DNA from: Bacteroidota bacterium
GTDB taxonomy: Bacteria; Bacteroidota; Ignavibacteria; Kapaibacteriales; UBA2268
Assembly: GCA_021780815.1 (NCBI GenBank)
Contig: JAJXYC010000015.1
Coordinates: 337,796-401,795 of the forward strand
DNA: 64,000 nt
Direction of reading: 5' to 3'
Part shown: in pieces, positions 18,293 to 28,378 of the stretch
Numbering within the stretch: position 1 is the stretch's first letter
Layout of the letters: the number at the start of each line of letters is the position of its first letter
Program-made: the position numbers and the translations under genes
The notes under the pieces: model-generated
What the model was told of the DNA's origin: nothing
The model's database searches: none
The model's input: the letters and a program-made list of their open reading frames with translations, nothing else

Positions 18293-18691
18293 TTATTTCT
18301 TCTTTGATGATTCAACAACAGCATCAACAAATCTTTTATAAACTATTGCATTCTGACCAGAAAGCACTGCTCTATCCATAAAAGCAAGAGTGTTTTGAGC
18401 AATGTTTAATGGAAGTTTAATCTCTACTGAATCATTTGCTTTTCTCCCTTGTGCATTTAAATCTTGCAAAATTTTAGTTATTGCTTGATCAACTTGTAAA
18501 AATGCATCAACTTCGCTACCTTTAATTTCAACTGTCTTTAATGTTTGACTAACAAACACTAAATCTCCAATAACCACTTTTGGTGTTAAAATTGGAACTT
18601 CTTTTTGTTGATTTTGTAAATTTGGTTGTCCTTGTGCAAAAGTTAAAAAGGGGAACACAAAAACCACTAATAAAATAATAACTTTTTTCAT
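18293..18691 (-). CDS. Small exported protein of unknown function
   Basis: A 132-residue protein with a clear signal peptide (VIILLVVFVFPFLTFAQG). The mature part has a short Gln/Asn/Pro-rich start, then mixed helix and strand (VVIGDLVFVSQTLKTVEIKG, VDAFLQVDQAITKILQDL), and ends in a lysine tail. I recognise no family. It lies 30 bases downstream of the PorQ-like gene and is probably in the same transcript. A periplasmic accessory role beside PorQ is possible but not supported by any motif. Confidence 0.7.
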   Translation of the reverse strand: MKKVIILLVVFVFPFLTFAQGQPNLQNQQKEVPILTPKVVIGDLVFVSQTLKTVEIKGSEVDAFLQVDQAITKILQDLNAQGRKANDSVEIKLPLNIAQNTLAFMDRAVLSGQNAIVYKRFVDAVVESSKKK

Positions 18692-18721
18692 TATAAATCC
18701 TTTAATTTAATAAAAAATAAC

Positions 18722-19657
18722 TTATATATTCAACATCAATGTAAATCTATGTAAAGTAAGAGAATTACTGAAAATTGACATAGCATAATCAAAATTAAAA
18801 GTATTGGCATTGATACCAGCTCCTAACGAAAATCCCGAAAGACCTTTATCAATATTATTAGTAAGAATTGAACGTATATGATTATCAAAACCAATTCTAG
18901 CTTGGACATATTTTCCAAAATATATTTCTCCGCCGATTGAAAAACTTTTAAATTTATCACCAAAAGAATTTGTTTTATCAGATAGATGATTAAAAGAAGC
19001 ATTAAAAAGTAAAGGTAATCCTTTTAAATGGTGATTAAATCCTATCCTTACATCAAGAGGCACGCCTTCTACTGCACCATCATAAGAAGAAAGTTGAAAT
19101 CCAGCATTTAAGATAGACATCCCTATATTCGTTCTATTATCCGAAAGTTTGTATAATAAACCAAAATCAAAAGCTATTGCTGATGAGGAATACTTTTCAA
19201 TATTAGAAAAGATATATTTTATTCCAACTCCATAAAAGAAATTGCTATCGAGAATATTTGAATAATTGGCAGAAAATGCTAAATCATTAGCTGAAAAAGA
19301 GCCACTTTCAACTCCATACTTATCAATATAATTAAAAGAACCGTAATTGGTATAAATAGCATTTACAGAAATTTTACCATCTTCCCATTGATAAGGTAAT
19401 AAATAAGAAACATTTCCTGAATTAATATCCAATGCTTGCTTGAAGAAAGTAAAAGAAAAATCATTTTTTTCAACAGTAGCCAAACTTGCTGGATTGAAAA
19501 ATACAGCTTGCAAATCGTTTTCAACGCATAAATACGTTCCCCCAAGACCTGCCGCTCTTGCATTAGAAACATCATTTAAAAAGTTAAATACAGGAAGAGA
19601 AAACGAATCCATTGTAAAAGAAAGCAAAATAAAACCTAATAAAACGATTTTTTTCAT
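18722..19657 (-). CDS. porQ: PorV/PorQ-family outer-membrane protein, PorQ-like
   Basis: A predicted outer-membrane beta-barrel of the PorV/PorQ (UPF0164-like) family. After a signal peptide (IVLLGFILLSFTMDSFS) the sequence VSNARAAGLGGTYLCVENDLQAVFFNPASLA is the family signature. NYGSFNYIDKYGVESGSFSANDLAFS is the pattern seen in PorQ of the type IX secretion system, which works with PorU, PorV and PorZ in cargo attachment. Alternating strands continue to the end, closing in HRFTLMLNI. Its start overlaps the stop of the thioesterase gene by 4 bases, so the two are translationally coupled. Confidence 0.8.
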   Translation of the reverse strand: MKKIVLLGFILLSFTMDSFSLPVFNFLNDVSNARAAGLGGTYLCVENDLQAVFFNPASLATVEKNDFSFTFFKQALDINSGNVSYLLPYQWEDGKISVNAIYTNYGSFNYIDKYGVESGSFSANDLAFSANYSNILDSNFFYGVGIKYIFSNIEKYSSSAIAFDFGLLYKLSDNRTNIGMSILNAGFQLSSYDGAVEGVPLDVRIGFNHHLKGLPLLFNASFNHLSDKTNSFGDKFKSFSIGGEIYFGKYVQARIGFDNHIRSILTNNIDKGLSGFSLGAGINANTFNFDYAMSIFSNSLTLHRFTLMLNI

Positions 19658-20103
19658 ATTTTAAAGTATTTTTGTTTAACCTTTGCAACCGCATTCATAA
19701 ATATAGCAGGAGGTTTCACTGCTCTTTTAGAATCTACTTTCATAAAAAGATGTTCAGTAAATCCCGAAGCGATTAATTCATTATTACGTAAAACGTTATA
19801 ATCAAATCTTAATTTTGAAGTAATTGAATTTATTTTTAATTTTGTTTCAACTTCCAACAAATCGTCATAAACAGATGCATTATGGTACCGTACATAAGCC
19901 TCCAAAAGGGGTAATTGGTAACCTTCATCTTCTAAATTTGAATAAACTAATTCATAATGTCGCATCAATTCAGTGCGCCCAATTTCAAAAAATCTCAAAT
20001 AATTTCCATTATAAACAAACCCCATTTTATCGGTATCCGCATAGCGAACCCTTATCGGGTACTTAAACGAAATTTCAAAATCTTTGTTGCTATCCATATC
20101 CAT
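19654..20103 (-). CDS. Acyl-CoA thioesterase, YbgC/FadM-like hotdog
   Basis: A single hotdog-fold thioesterase of the 4-hydroxybenzoyl-CoA thioesterase group. The active-site loop is VRYADTDKMGFVYNGNYLRFFEIGRTELMR, with the catalytic Asp and the following helix intact. LEVETKLKINSITSKLRFDYNVLR and FTEHLFMKVD complete the fold. The 149-residue length is typical. The actual acyl-CoA substrate is unknown. It lies 20 bases downstream of parB and overlaps the PorQ-like gene start (ATGA-type overlap). Confidence 0.9.
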   Translation of the reverse strand: MDMDSNKDFEISFKYPIRVRYADTDKMGFVYNGNYLRFFEIGRTELMRHYELVYSNLEDEGYQLPLLEAYVRYHNASVYDDLLEVETKLKINSITSKLRFDYNVLRNNELIASGFTEHLFMKVDSKRAVKPPAIFMNAVAKVKQKYFKI

Positions 20104-20123
20104 AAATAATAAAAAGTTTTTAA

Positions 20124-21050
20124 TTATTTGGAATTTAAAATTTCTGTAATTCTATCAAATTCATCTTTTGAGTAAAATTCAATTTCAATAATACCAGCAT
20201 CTTCGGATTTAGGCTTTATAGAAACTTTAGTACCAAGTTTATGTTGTAAATTTTCTTCTTTTTCACGAAGAAAAATTTTCAAAGATTCTTGCAATTCATT
20301 TTTCTCTTTATTTACAACAGGCACGATTTTATTATTTTGTAAGGTAAGCTTTCCTAATTGGAAATCTTTAACCGTTCTTTCTACTTGGCGTACTGACATA
20401 CCTTTTGTAAGGATTTCTTTTTCGAGAGCAAGTATTTGAGATTTTTCGCTTAAACCTAACAAAGAACGAGCATGGCCAATTGTGATTAGATTTTCACGCA
20501 AATCTTCTTGAATTTTTTCTGGAAGTTTTAGCAAGCGAATTAAATTAGTAATTGTTGAACGGTCTTTACCAACACGCTCTGCAACTTGTTCTTGTGTATA
20601 GTTACATTCTTCAATCAAACGATTGTAACCACTTGCAAGTTCAATTGGATTTAAATCAACTCGTTGAACATTCTCAATAAGAGCCATTTCCAGAAGTTTC
20701 AAGTCATCATCAAATTCCATTATAAATGCCGGAATTTCTTTTAATCCAGCGATTTTAGATGCACGGAATCTACGCTCTCCCGAAATAAGTTCGTAAGCAT
20801 CATTCACTCTACGAACTGTTATCGGTTGAATTAATCCGTGCTTTTTAATTGATGATGCTAACTCTTCTAATGCGTTTTGGTCAAAATCAATTCTTGGTTG
20901 GTATGGATTAATTATTATTTTTACTAATTCAATAAAACCAAAGAAATGTTTATTTTCTTGGCTCTGCTCTTCATTTTTTGCAGATTCATTCTTTGGAAGT
21001 AATGCATCCAAACCTTTTCCTAATCCCAATTTGTTTTTTACTGTGCTCAT
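20124..21050 (-). CDS. parB: Chromosome-partitioning protein ParB
   Basis: A CTP-dependent DNA clamp that loads at parS sites and drives origin segregation with ParA. Visible are the N-terminal KLGLGKGLDALLP, the GERRFRASKIAG nucleotide-binding box, the ENVQRVDLNPIE box, and the helix-turn-helix YTQEQVAERVGKDRSTITNLIRLL. A C-terminal dimerisation region follows after a charged linker. The 308-residue length is normal. It lies 29 bases after parA. I did not find a consensus parS (TGTTTCACGTGAAACA) by eye in the window. Confidence 0.94.
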   Translation of the reverse strand: MSTVKNKLGLGKGLDALLPKNESAKNEEQSQENKHFFGFIELVKIIINPYQPRIDFDQNALEELASSIKKHGLIQPITVRRVNDAYELISGERRFRASKIAGLKEIPAFIMEFDDDLKLLEMALIENVQRVDLNPIELASGYNRLIEECNYTQEQVAERVGKDRSTITNLIRLLKLPEKIQEDLRENLITIGHARSLLGLSEKSQILALEKEILTKGMSVRQVERTVKDFQLGKLTLQNNKIVPVVNKEKNELQESLKIFLREKEENLQHKLGTKVSIKPKSEDAGIIEIEFYSKDEFDRITEILNSK

Positions 21051-21079
21051 TACTTAATAATTAATTTAAACATTCAAAA

Positions 21080-21856
21080 TCAAGAAATTATATTTTTATT
21101 TTTCTGTATTAGTTCATTAGCCAATGCAAGATAATTCTGCGCTCCTGTCGATGTTGCATCATACTCAATAACTGGCATATTATAACTCGGTGCTTCGGCA
21201 AGCCTAACATTTCTTGCAATAACTGTTTTAAAAACTTTTTCATTAAAGTGTTTGCGTACATCTTCTATAACAGAATTTGAAATACGCAATCGGCTATCAT
21301 ACATAGTCATTAATACACCTTCAATGTCTAAATGCTGGTTAAAATTATATTTCACTAATTCAATTGTTCTTAACAATTGACCAAGTCCTTCTAACGCATA
21401 ATATTCGCATTGCACAGGTATTAATACTGTATCAGCCGCTGTTAATCCATTCACCGTTAATAATCCTAATGATGGTGGAGAATCAATTAAGATAAATGAA
21501 TATTTATCTTTAACTGTATCTAATACTTTTTTTAAACGAATTTCTCTATTTTCTTGATTTACTAATTCAATTTCTGCTCCTACTAAGTTAATAGAAGAAG
21601 GCAAAATAGATAAATTAGGATAATTGGTTTTTTGCACAACTTCATCAAAACTTGCTTCTTCAGCTATTAGGTTATAAACTGTAATATCTAAATTCCTTAC
21701 ATCAATACCTAAACCAGAAGAGGAGTTCGATTGCGGGTCTATATCCACAAGTAAAACAGAAAATTCCATCACTCCAAGAGATGCAGCTAAATTTATTGCA
21801 GTTGTTGTCTTTCCAACTCCACCTTTTTGATTTGCTATTGAAATTATTCTACCCAT
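21080..21856 (-). CDS. parA: Chromosome-partitioning ATPase ParA (Soj)
   Basis: A deviant Walker ATPase that binds DNA nonspecifically and pulls ParB-parS complexes. The deviant Walker A motif KGGVGKTTTAINLAASLG is at the N-terminus, Walker A' is LLVDIDPQSNSSSGLG, and Walker B is FILIDSPPSLGLLT. The 258-residue length is that of chromosomal Soj/ParA rather than the longer plasmid type. It precedes parB directly. With rpmH-rnpA 20 kb away, it suggests that the window lies in the origin-proximal part of the chromosome. Confidence 0.95.
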   Translation of the reverse strand: MGRIISIANQKGGVGKTTTAINLAASLGVMEFSVLLVDIDPQSNSSSGLGIDVRNLDITVYNLIAEEASFDEVVQKTNYPNLSILPSSINLVGAEIELVNQENREIRLKKVLDTVKDKYSFILIDSPPSLGLLTVNGLTAADTVLIPVQCEYYALEGLGQLLRTIELVKYNFNQHLDIEGVLMTMYDSRLRISNSVIEDVRKHFNEKVFKTVIARNVRLAEAPSYNMPVIEYDATSTGAQNYLALANELIQKNKNIIS

Positions 21857-21892
21857 ATTTTATATTAATTTATGTTTTATAAATTCTATCTT

Positions 21893-22438
21893 TTAAAAAC
21901 CAAATTTAAAAAAAAATTGGAAAAATGCTGTTAAAATAATTGAATGGTTGATTTTCCCATTTTTTATCATTTCTTTTACTTCCGAAACTGCTGTAGGAAT
22001 TATCCGAATTTCTTCATTTAAATCTAAATTTTGTTCATATTGTTTCTCTAAACCAAACCAAGCATAAGAAAAACATTTATTATTTAAAAATGCAGGATTG
22101 GGATAATTAAAGCCAATTGGTATTAATTCCTTATGAGAGAAATAACCAGTTTCTTCAACACATTCCCGTTGCGCCGCCTGTATTGGTTCTTCATTATCTT
22201 CAATTAAACCACCAGGTATTTCTACTGTTAGTGCATCAATCCCTTGTCTATATTGTTCTATCAAAAGTATCTCATTGTTTATTGTTATCGGTATTATATT
22301 CACCCAATTTTTTGAATTTAATACTACAAATTCACTTTCCCTGTTCCATATTGGATGGCGACGCTTTACTAATTCTACTTGAAATATGTTTAAATTTAAA
22401 ATTCTTTTTTTGGCAATTGTTTCCCAATTTGGTATCAT
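21893..22438 (-). CDS. NUDIX hydrolase, ADP-ribose pyrophosphatase-like
   Basis: Hydrolyses a nucleoside diphosphate linked to another moiety. The Nudix box is complete: GGLIEDNEEPIQAAQRECVEETGY, matching Gx5Ex7REUxEExGU. The upstream LLIEQYRQGIDALTVEIPGG is typical of the ADP-ribose/ADP-sugar pyrophosphatase branch. The 181-residue length fits. It is separated from parA by 36 bases and may be the first gene of the parA-parB-thioesterase-porQ run. Confidence 0.9.
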   Translation of the reverse strand: MIPNWETIAKKRILNLNIFQVELVKRRHPIWNRESEFVVLNSKNWVNIIPITINNEILLIEQYRQGIDALTVEIPGGLIEDNEEPIQAAQRECVEETGYFSHKELIPIGFNYPNPAFLNNKCFSYAWFGLEKQYEQNLDLNEEIRIIPTAVSEVKEMIKNGKINHSIILTAFFQFFFKFGF

Positions 22439-22589
22439 TACAATCCTAGAAAGTTCAAAATTAATTAAATTGTATTAATTATTATATAATTTCCATAAAT
22501 TTAAATAAAATTATTAGTAAAAAACCTGATTAGTTTCTTATTTAATTCATTCACAAGTTCGCTTTATTTCGTGCAGAAGGAGCAAAACA

Positions 22590-22623
22590 AAAGAGACTGC
22601 CCTAATTAAGACAGTCTCTTTTT
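22590..22623 (-). terminator. Rho-independent terminator after the giant T9SS gene
   Basis: A 10-base stem (AAAGAGACTG with CAGTCTCTTT) and a 12-base loop lie 22 bases past the stop of the giant gene. On the minus strand the stem is followed by TTTTGTTTT. On the plus strand it is followed by TTTTT, so it could work in both directions, although the plus-strand neighbour is not a gene end. Confidence 0.82.
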
Positions 22624-22645
22624 ATGTCCTCGCAGAGAAGATTAA

Positions 22646-25600
22646 TTATTTAACTACTTGGAAGTTTCTATTAATTAATACATCTCCTGCTTTTAATATC
22701 AAAGTATAAGTACCACTGCTAAGTTCTTTCGTGTTAATGGTAATTTGTTGAGTTCCTGAATTTTGACTTCCTGAAAGAATTGTTTGAACTTTGCGTCCGT
22801 TCATATCAAATAATGAAAGGTCAACGTTCATATCATTTCCAAGAGAAAGTTCAATTTGAGCATCATTTATACTTGGATTTGGTAATACTTCCCCAAGTTG
22901 AACGAAGCCGACTTCACCACGGATTTCAACAGTTTTTTCATTGCTATATGAAACACTACCATCTTTATCAGTCATTTTCAATCTGTAAATATATGAATGA
23001 CCATATTCAACAGCAAAGTCATTAACAGGACCATATTTAGTTTCATCCACTGAACGACCTTTTGCAGGGACTTCACTAATAGTAGCGAAATCATTAGAAC
23101 CAACATTTGCTTTTTGTACTTCAAATGTTGAGGAATTAGTTTCACTTGATGTAACCCAAGAAATATCAACACGTTTACCTGCGGCAACTGCGTCAAAGTT
23201 TGAAAGTTCAACTGGTAATAAATTACCACCATTGTATTCAATGTAATCACTTATACCACGAACAATATCGGATACTTTACCGAAATGTCTCCAATCAACA
23301 CCGAGATAAATTGAGTTATATCCAATAGTTGAAGTTACGATACTCATAATTCTTTCGCTGTTTGGATAAGGAGGCACATCATTTTCACCATTCTTACCTT
23401 GTTCCAATTTAGTATAGATATATCCAATGTTTGTTTGACCTGCAATATCATTAGTTATCATAAGCAATGCTGGTTTTGGATAATCATCACCTGCAATACC
23501 AGTAGATTGGATAGTCGTTTCCAAGTTTTTAGCTATTGCCATACCTTTAATTGTATTACCGTCATAATTGCCATTCAATCCAAATGGGTTAGATGGATAA
23601 TTGTTGTTTAATTTCATATAGTTGTTAAGGAATTGTTGACCAAGACCTGTTCTATTTAAACGAGCAATTTCTTGACTTGCAATAACTAAATTCTTCTTAG
23701 AACCGCTTTTACCAGCATCAAGGAATTTACCAAGTGCATCAATTTGATAAACAGATAAATTACCACCTGTTTGTTCGTAATCTCCATCACTCCACATAAT
23801 AGAATTGTAAGGAGTGAAATCAAGCGATTTAGGCATCCAACCACTTAAATATAGATAATCTATATCAAATCTACCAGCAGCATAATCTATGTACCAACCC
23901 ATATTCTTCAAAGCAGAATCAAGTGCAGATTTGTTTGCTTTTGTTGCAATTTCATCAACTGTTGGAGTTGCACTAATTGGTGTCAAATCACTATTAGAAA
24001 TAGTCATAAGTCCAATTGGGCTACGTCTTACATAATATCTGAAATCAACAGATTTGTTATTGTTGCTATTGTTTTCATCCGGCGGAAGAGAAATAGTTAT
24101 TCTATAAACTGGAGTTACATTAGCTTCCATTGGAGCAAATTTATCAGGGACTGTATAAAGCGACAATCCTTGCGATTCTCTTTCTTGATTTAATTCATAG
24201 TAAGTTTTTGGTGAAAATTCTGTCCCAATACCATCGTTCAATTGAAAATCAATATCAACAAAGTTGGAAGTATTCAATACTGGAACAACTTGTGTTGAAG
24301 AAAGAACATTACCAAATGTACCATCAGGATTTTGAACTTGAATGTTAATAGCAACTGGTATAGAACTTTCTGTGTTTGCACCTCCATTATAGATACGACC
24401 AATAAAATCAACAGGAGGATTTGTCATTTCGTAGAATGCTTCAGAGAAGTCCATAGGAGCACTTTCTTTTTTCACACCTTGCATAACGATACCATAAGAT
24501 TCAAGGTCGTTTATGTATGCTTGCCCAACAAATTCAATGGCACCAATATCATAAGATTGTCCTTGGTCACCTCTTGTTTGACCGAACATATCAGTTTTTA
24601 CATCAGGTAAAATTAAACCACGATTGTTTAATATACTACCTTTTGGTGCTGGATTATTCTTCATTGTTACATTAACAGGTTCAATTCCCACAAAGTTAAG
24701 GTCATTAATAAAGTTATAACCAAAGTTTGAAGTTAAATCTTTACCTGTCCACAATCTCCACTGGTCTAATGTTTGATACTCTGTTGGATAACCAGTTTCA
24801 ACAATATTTGAATTTGCATCAATTTGGATATAACGTGCAACAGTTGAACCATTTGCAATATAATAAGCGTTATGGTCCATAGTCAAAACGTCATTTGTAG
24901 GTTCTAATCCTTGATAAAATACTGCTGAACTTCCACCTTGACCACTTGACTTTGTATCTAGTACTGCAATAGCATTGTTTGCAATTGTTAATGTCTTTGT
25001 ATTTTGTACTGCAATACCAGCAATAGTACCTTGATTATCAATTCCATCATCTTCCATTATAATAGTATTGTTTGCTAATAACGCCCCATTAATAAAATGG
25101 TCAGGAACTGATGGAGTTTGTGGATTTGTTTCATCTGCACGTTCAGTAGTTACATAAATTCCAGCACGATTTGTTGTATTATCAAAAGATCTGATATCCC
25201 AAATTGCATTGCTGTATATTTCTACGTTATCATTAATTTCTGGAATAATAAATGCAGTACCATCAGAATTTGCTAATTTCATCTGACTTTGATAAAATTT
25301 AATACCAGTAGCTTCACTTGTTCCTTTTATTTCCGAAATTTGATTACCATAAATATGTAAATTAACATTATTATAACCAAAATTACTTGTTGTGCTGCTT
25401 AAACCAGATAATATTGCATAACCCGTATTTGCACCATTTACTTTATATATCTTGTTGTAAGCAATATCAGTATTTTCTTCAAATCCAACAAAAATACCAG
25501 CACCTGCAACTCTGTCAATAATATTAGATTTAATAATATTACTATTGTTATAAAAAGAATAGAACATATTGCTACTATTCAAATTTACACCTATACCGAT

Positions 25601-28378
25601 ACTCATTATACCATAACCAAAGTTTTTAATTTCATTGGCTTCAAATACGTTGTGGTCATTGGTTAGAGCAGGAACTCCCCACGATTTCTCTGTTGAACTA
25701 TTGCTAATTGAAGCACGATTAACGATACCAGCACTATAACCTTGAATACCAGAAAGTGTAGTTGTAACATCATTTTGGAACATAAATCCATCTGCTGAGT
25801 TATAACTTACTCGTGGAATCCAAGTTAAATTATAAGTTGATTCTGTGCCATTTTCAATTAAACAGTTTTTGATTGTAATATTGTGGCTACCACGACCAAG
25901 ATAAAACACACTGGCATGATTTGGTTCATTACTTATTATATTGAATTTTAAGGATTTTTGAGAACCACCATCAAATATAATATAACCACCATTATTTACA
26001 TAAGCACCTTTTTTATCAGGCTCAATACCTGAATTAATGATGGCGAATGGATTCATATTTGAACTAGATTGTCCAAACATAACACCTTTCCCATTTTGTG
26101 CATGCAAATTAATAGTTACAGTTGAACGAGAAGCAGATTTATCAGCGCTAGGTTTAAAAGTAATGGTTCTATAAACATCAGTTTGAGCATCATAACCAAG
26201 ACCAAGTATTGCACTACTTAGATCCCAAGCAGGTTGATCAAGACCAGGTGAATAAATGTCGTAAGAATCATCAGTAAATTCAAAAGATACATTACCTGAA
26301 AGACCTTTTAAGAAGAGAGCATCAGTTGCTAGTTCTATTGTATTAAAGTTATTAGCATTTCCAGTATATTTTGTTCCAATTGTATAAGTACCACTAAGAC
26401 CTGCTTCAACTGTAAAATCACCTTCTATAACATCATCATTTGTATATAGGTCACCAGGGGCTGATACGTGGAATATTCCATGATAATCTCCTACTTGGTC
26501 AATAACTATACTTGAAAAATAAGCATCTTTTACATTACCTGTTAAACCAGCAGGAATTGATTTCATAAATGTACTAAATGTATGAATATCCGAAGGATTA
26601 TTCTTGGGATAATATGCGAAAGTAACAGAAACATTTGAAAGGTCACTCAACCCTTTGTTAGTAATTTGACATACTGGGTTGAAAGGTCTATGAATAATCA
26701 CATCACTTGTTGGAGTTGGGAAGCTAATTTGTGTAGCAGCAGCTTGGTATTCATATTGAATTGACAAATAATAATTTGGGTCACCAGGTCTTGCATAAAC
26801 ATCATTATATGCTTCATCATCACCATTTTGACCAGAACTTAACAATGTACATTTTGCAACTATTTTATATAGACCTACTTGGTCAGTTGAAAAGCTTTGG
26901 TCCATTGTTACAAGAGCTTGGTCTTTTCTATGTAAAACTTTATCTCCATTAGTAGTATCATATAATTTTGTATATGTACTATTTAAAGTACCATCAGGGT
27001 TATAAATTTGTATTGTCGCCAAAAATTTAGTAACATCATAGATACCTACATTTTGGTATTGAATTGAAAGAGCAATCGGCGTTTGTCTTGGATATTGGAA
27101 ATAATCTGGAGCTCCCGCCGCTCTTGGTGAAATTATACCTACAACTGATAAATCATTAGGCCATGAAACTGTAAAACTCTTCATAATAGACCTGTCAGGT
27201 GAACCAGGTTTCCTTATTACTATTGTTAATTTATATACACCACCACTTGCTGATTTAAATGTACCATCTCCATTTAAAGCATATAAACCTACAGCTTTTT
27301 GAATACTGTACGAAGTAAGTCCTGCAATATCTATCCAATCACTACCTGTTACGAGGTCGATAGCTTTATAAACCACACTATCAGCTGGCAATGGTCCTTG
27401 TATATTAAATTGCATTTGAACGCCTGCCGCATTTGGACTGTAAAATGTTACATAAGGTTTTGGATTACCGTTTGTTCCATCATAAGCAACATTTGCATTT
27501 AAAATATCATTTGGTGCTTTATCACTTGGGAAAGTTTCTTTTATTGGTAATTGATATTCAATTACATAATCTTCTGTTTCTCCTTGTGAATAAACATAAC
27601 TATATCCATAGTTGTAATAATCATAGGCATAACCATTAATACAAGGATTTTTCCCTGAATTATAATATTTTGCCCAGCCATAATCAACTTCTTGATTTGG
27701 TGATGATGGATAGTAGTACCCAACTTGTGCACGGAAACGAGCAGTTGCTGGATTAACATTATCAGGAATCTTAACCATAAAATCATAAACTGTTGGGTTT
27801 GGACATCCATGACTCGGACTGGTGCCACCTCTAAGTGCCCAGAAAGTAGGATTTGGATTTGAACCAGATGGGTCATTTATCCATTCACCTGCGTCTGTCC
27901 AATTTCCATTTGCATTCCAGTCAATAAATAATCTTACTGTATAATAAGAAGAATAACAATATGTATAATCGTAACCACTGTATGCATATCCGTATATATT
28001 ACGTGCTTGAATACGAAAATCATAAGTTTCGCCGGGAGAAACTTTAACCAATTTTGAATTAAAGAATTCATAACAATCAGTTGTTCCGATTTTGTTGTAT
28101 TGAGTTGTTGAAGTTGGGTTGTCCATTAATAAATTATTTTGTGAATCATAAACGGACACATCTTGAATCAATGCACCATAATATGCTGTGTAACCATACC
28201 AATAGTTATAGTACGCAGGCCAGCAATAATAATATGTTGGTGCTGTGAATCCAGTTGGAGCAGTTGGATTACAATAGTTTGTAGGTTGTGCTTCACTGGG
28301 TGCTTTCACAAAAGCGAACATTATCAACATTACTAAACTAAACCTAAGCAATGTTTTAATTTTGTTGTGAGGTTCCAT
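22646..28378 (-). CDS. Giant type IX-secreted protein with GEVED, beta-helix and C-terminal sorting domain
   Basis: A 1910-residue extracellular protein. A signal peptide ends near APSEAQ. A very Tyr-rich start (YYYCWPAYYNYWYGYTAYYG) leads into a GEVED-type domain (RLFIDWNANGNWTDAGEW, QGETEDYVIEY). Ig-like regions follow to about residue 850, then a right-handed parallel beta-helix (about 850-1270) with repeats such as SNIIKSNIIDRVAGAGIFVG. A further domain at about 1530-1700 (YNSIMWSDGDYEQTGG) resembles amidotransferase-like domains of secreted proteins. A fibronectin-like domain (VELSNFDAVAAGKRVDISW) and a type A T9SS sorting domain (EVLPNPSINDAQIELS to INRNFQVVK) close it. AAAGGTG precedes the ATG. 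No catalytic site is obvious, so it is probably an adhesin or surface-layer-like protein. Confidence 0.88.
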   Translation of the reverse strand: MEPHNKIKTLLRFSLVMLIMFAFVKAPSEAQPTNYCNPTAPTGFTAPTYYYCWPAYYNYWYGYTAYYGALIQDVSVYDSQNNLLMDNPTSTTQYNKIGTTDCYEFFNSKLVKVSPGETYDFRIQARNIYGYAYSGYDYTYCYSSYYTVRLFIDWNANGNWTDAGEWINDPSGSNPNPTFWALRGGTSPSHGCPNPTVYDFMVKIPDNVNPATARFRAQVGYYYPSSPNQEVDYGWAKYYNSGKNPCINGYAYDYYNYGYSYVYSQGETEDYVIEYQLPIKETFPSDKAPNDILNANVAYDGTNGNPKPYVTFYSPNAAGVQMQFNIQGPLPADSVVYKAIDLVTGSDWIDIAGLTSYSIQKAVGLYALNGDGTFKSASGGVYKLTIVIRKPGSPDRSIMKSFTVSWPNDLSVVGIISPRAAGAPDYFQYPRQTPIALSIQYQNVGIYDVTKFLATIQIYNPDGTLNSTYTKLYDTTNGDKVLHRKDQALVTMDQSFSTDQVGLYKIVAKCTLLSSGQNGDDEAYNDVYARPGDPNYYLSIQYEYQAAATQISFPTPTSDVIIHRPFNPVCQITNKGLSDLSNVSVTFAYYPKNNPSDIHTFSTFMKSIPAGLTGNVKDAYFSSIVIDQVGDYHGIFHVSAPGDLYTNDDVIEGDFTVEAGLSGTYTIGTKYTGNANNFNTIELATDALFLKGLSGNVSFEFTDDSYDIYSPGLDQPAWDLSSAILGLGYDAQTDVYRTITFKPSADKSASRSTVTINLHAQNGKGVMFGQSSSNMNPFAIINSGIEPDKKGAYVNNGGYIIFDGGSQKSLKFNIISNEPNHASVFYLGRGSHNITIKNCLIENGTESTYNLTWIPRVSYNSADGFMFQNDVTTTLSGIQGYSAGIVNRASISNSSTEKSWGVPALTNDHNVFEANEIKNFGYGIMSIGIGVNLNSSNMFYSFYNNSNIIKSNIIDRVAGAGIFVGFEENTDIAYNKIYKVNGANTGYAILSGLSSTTSNFGYNNVNLHIYGNQISEIKGTSEATGIKFYQSQMKLANSDGTAFIIPEINDNVEIYSNAIWDIRSFDNTTNRAGIYVTTERADETNPQTPSVPDHFINGALLANNTIIMEDDGIDNQGTIAGIAVQNTKTLTIANNAIAVLDTKSSGQGGSSAVFYQGLEPTNDVLTMDHNAYYIANGSTVARYIQIDANSNIVETGYPTEYQTLDQWRLWTGKDLTSNFGYNFINDLNFVGIEPVNVTMKNNPAPKGSILNNRGLILPDVKTDMFGQTRGDQGQSYDIGAIEFVGQAYINDLESYGIVMQGVKKESAPMDFSEAFYEMTNPPVDFIGRIYNGGANTESSIPVAINIQVQNPDGTFGNVLSSTQVVPVLNTSNFVDIDFQLNDGIGTEFSPKTYYELNQERESQGLSLYTVPDKFAPMEANVTPVYRITISLPPDENNSNNNKSVDFRYYVRRSPIGLMTISNSDLTPISATPTVDEIATKANKSALDSALKNMGWYIDYAAGRFDIDYLYLSGWMPKSLDFTPYNSIMWSDGDYEQTGGNLSVYQIDALGKFLDAGKSGSKKNLVIASQEIARLNRTGLGQQFLNNYMKLNNNYPSNPFGLNGNYDGNTIKGMAIAKNLETTIQSTGIAGDDYPKPALLMITNDIAGQTNIGYIYTKLEQGKNGENDVPPYPNSERIMSIVTSTIGYNSIYLGVDWRHFGKVSDIVRGISDYIEYNGGNLLPVELSNFDAVAAGKRVDISWVTSSETNSSTFEVQKANVGSNDFATISEVPAKGRSVDETKYGPVNDFAVEYGHSYIYRLKMTDKDGSVSYSNEKTVEIRGEVGFVQLGEVLPNPSINDAQIELSLGNDMNVDLSLFDMNGRKVQTILSGSQNSGTQQITINTKELSSGTYTLILKAGDVLINRNFQVVK

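Noticed and set aside
22439-22589. Possible small gene between the NUDIX gene and the terminator
   Set aside because: Only short, stop-rich frames are present in this AT-rich stretch; nothing is supported.
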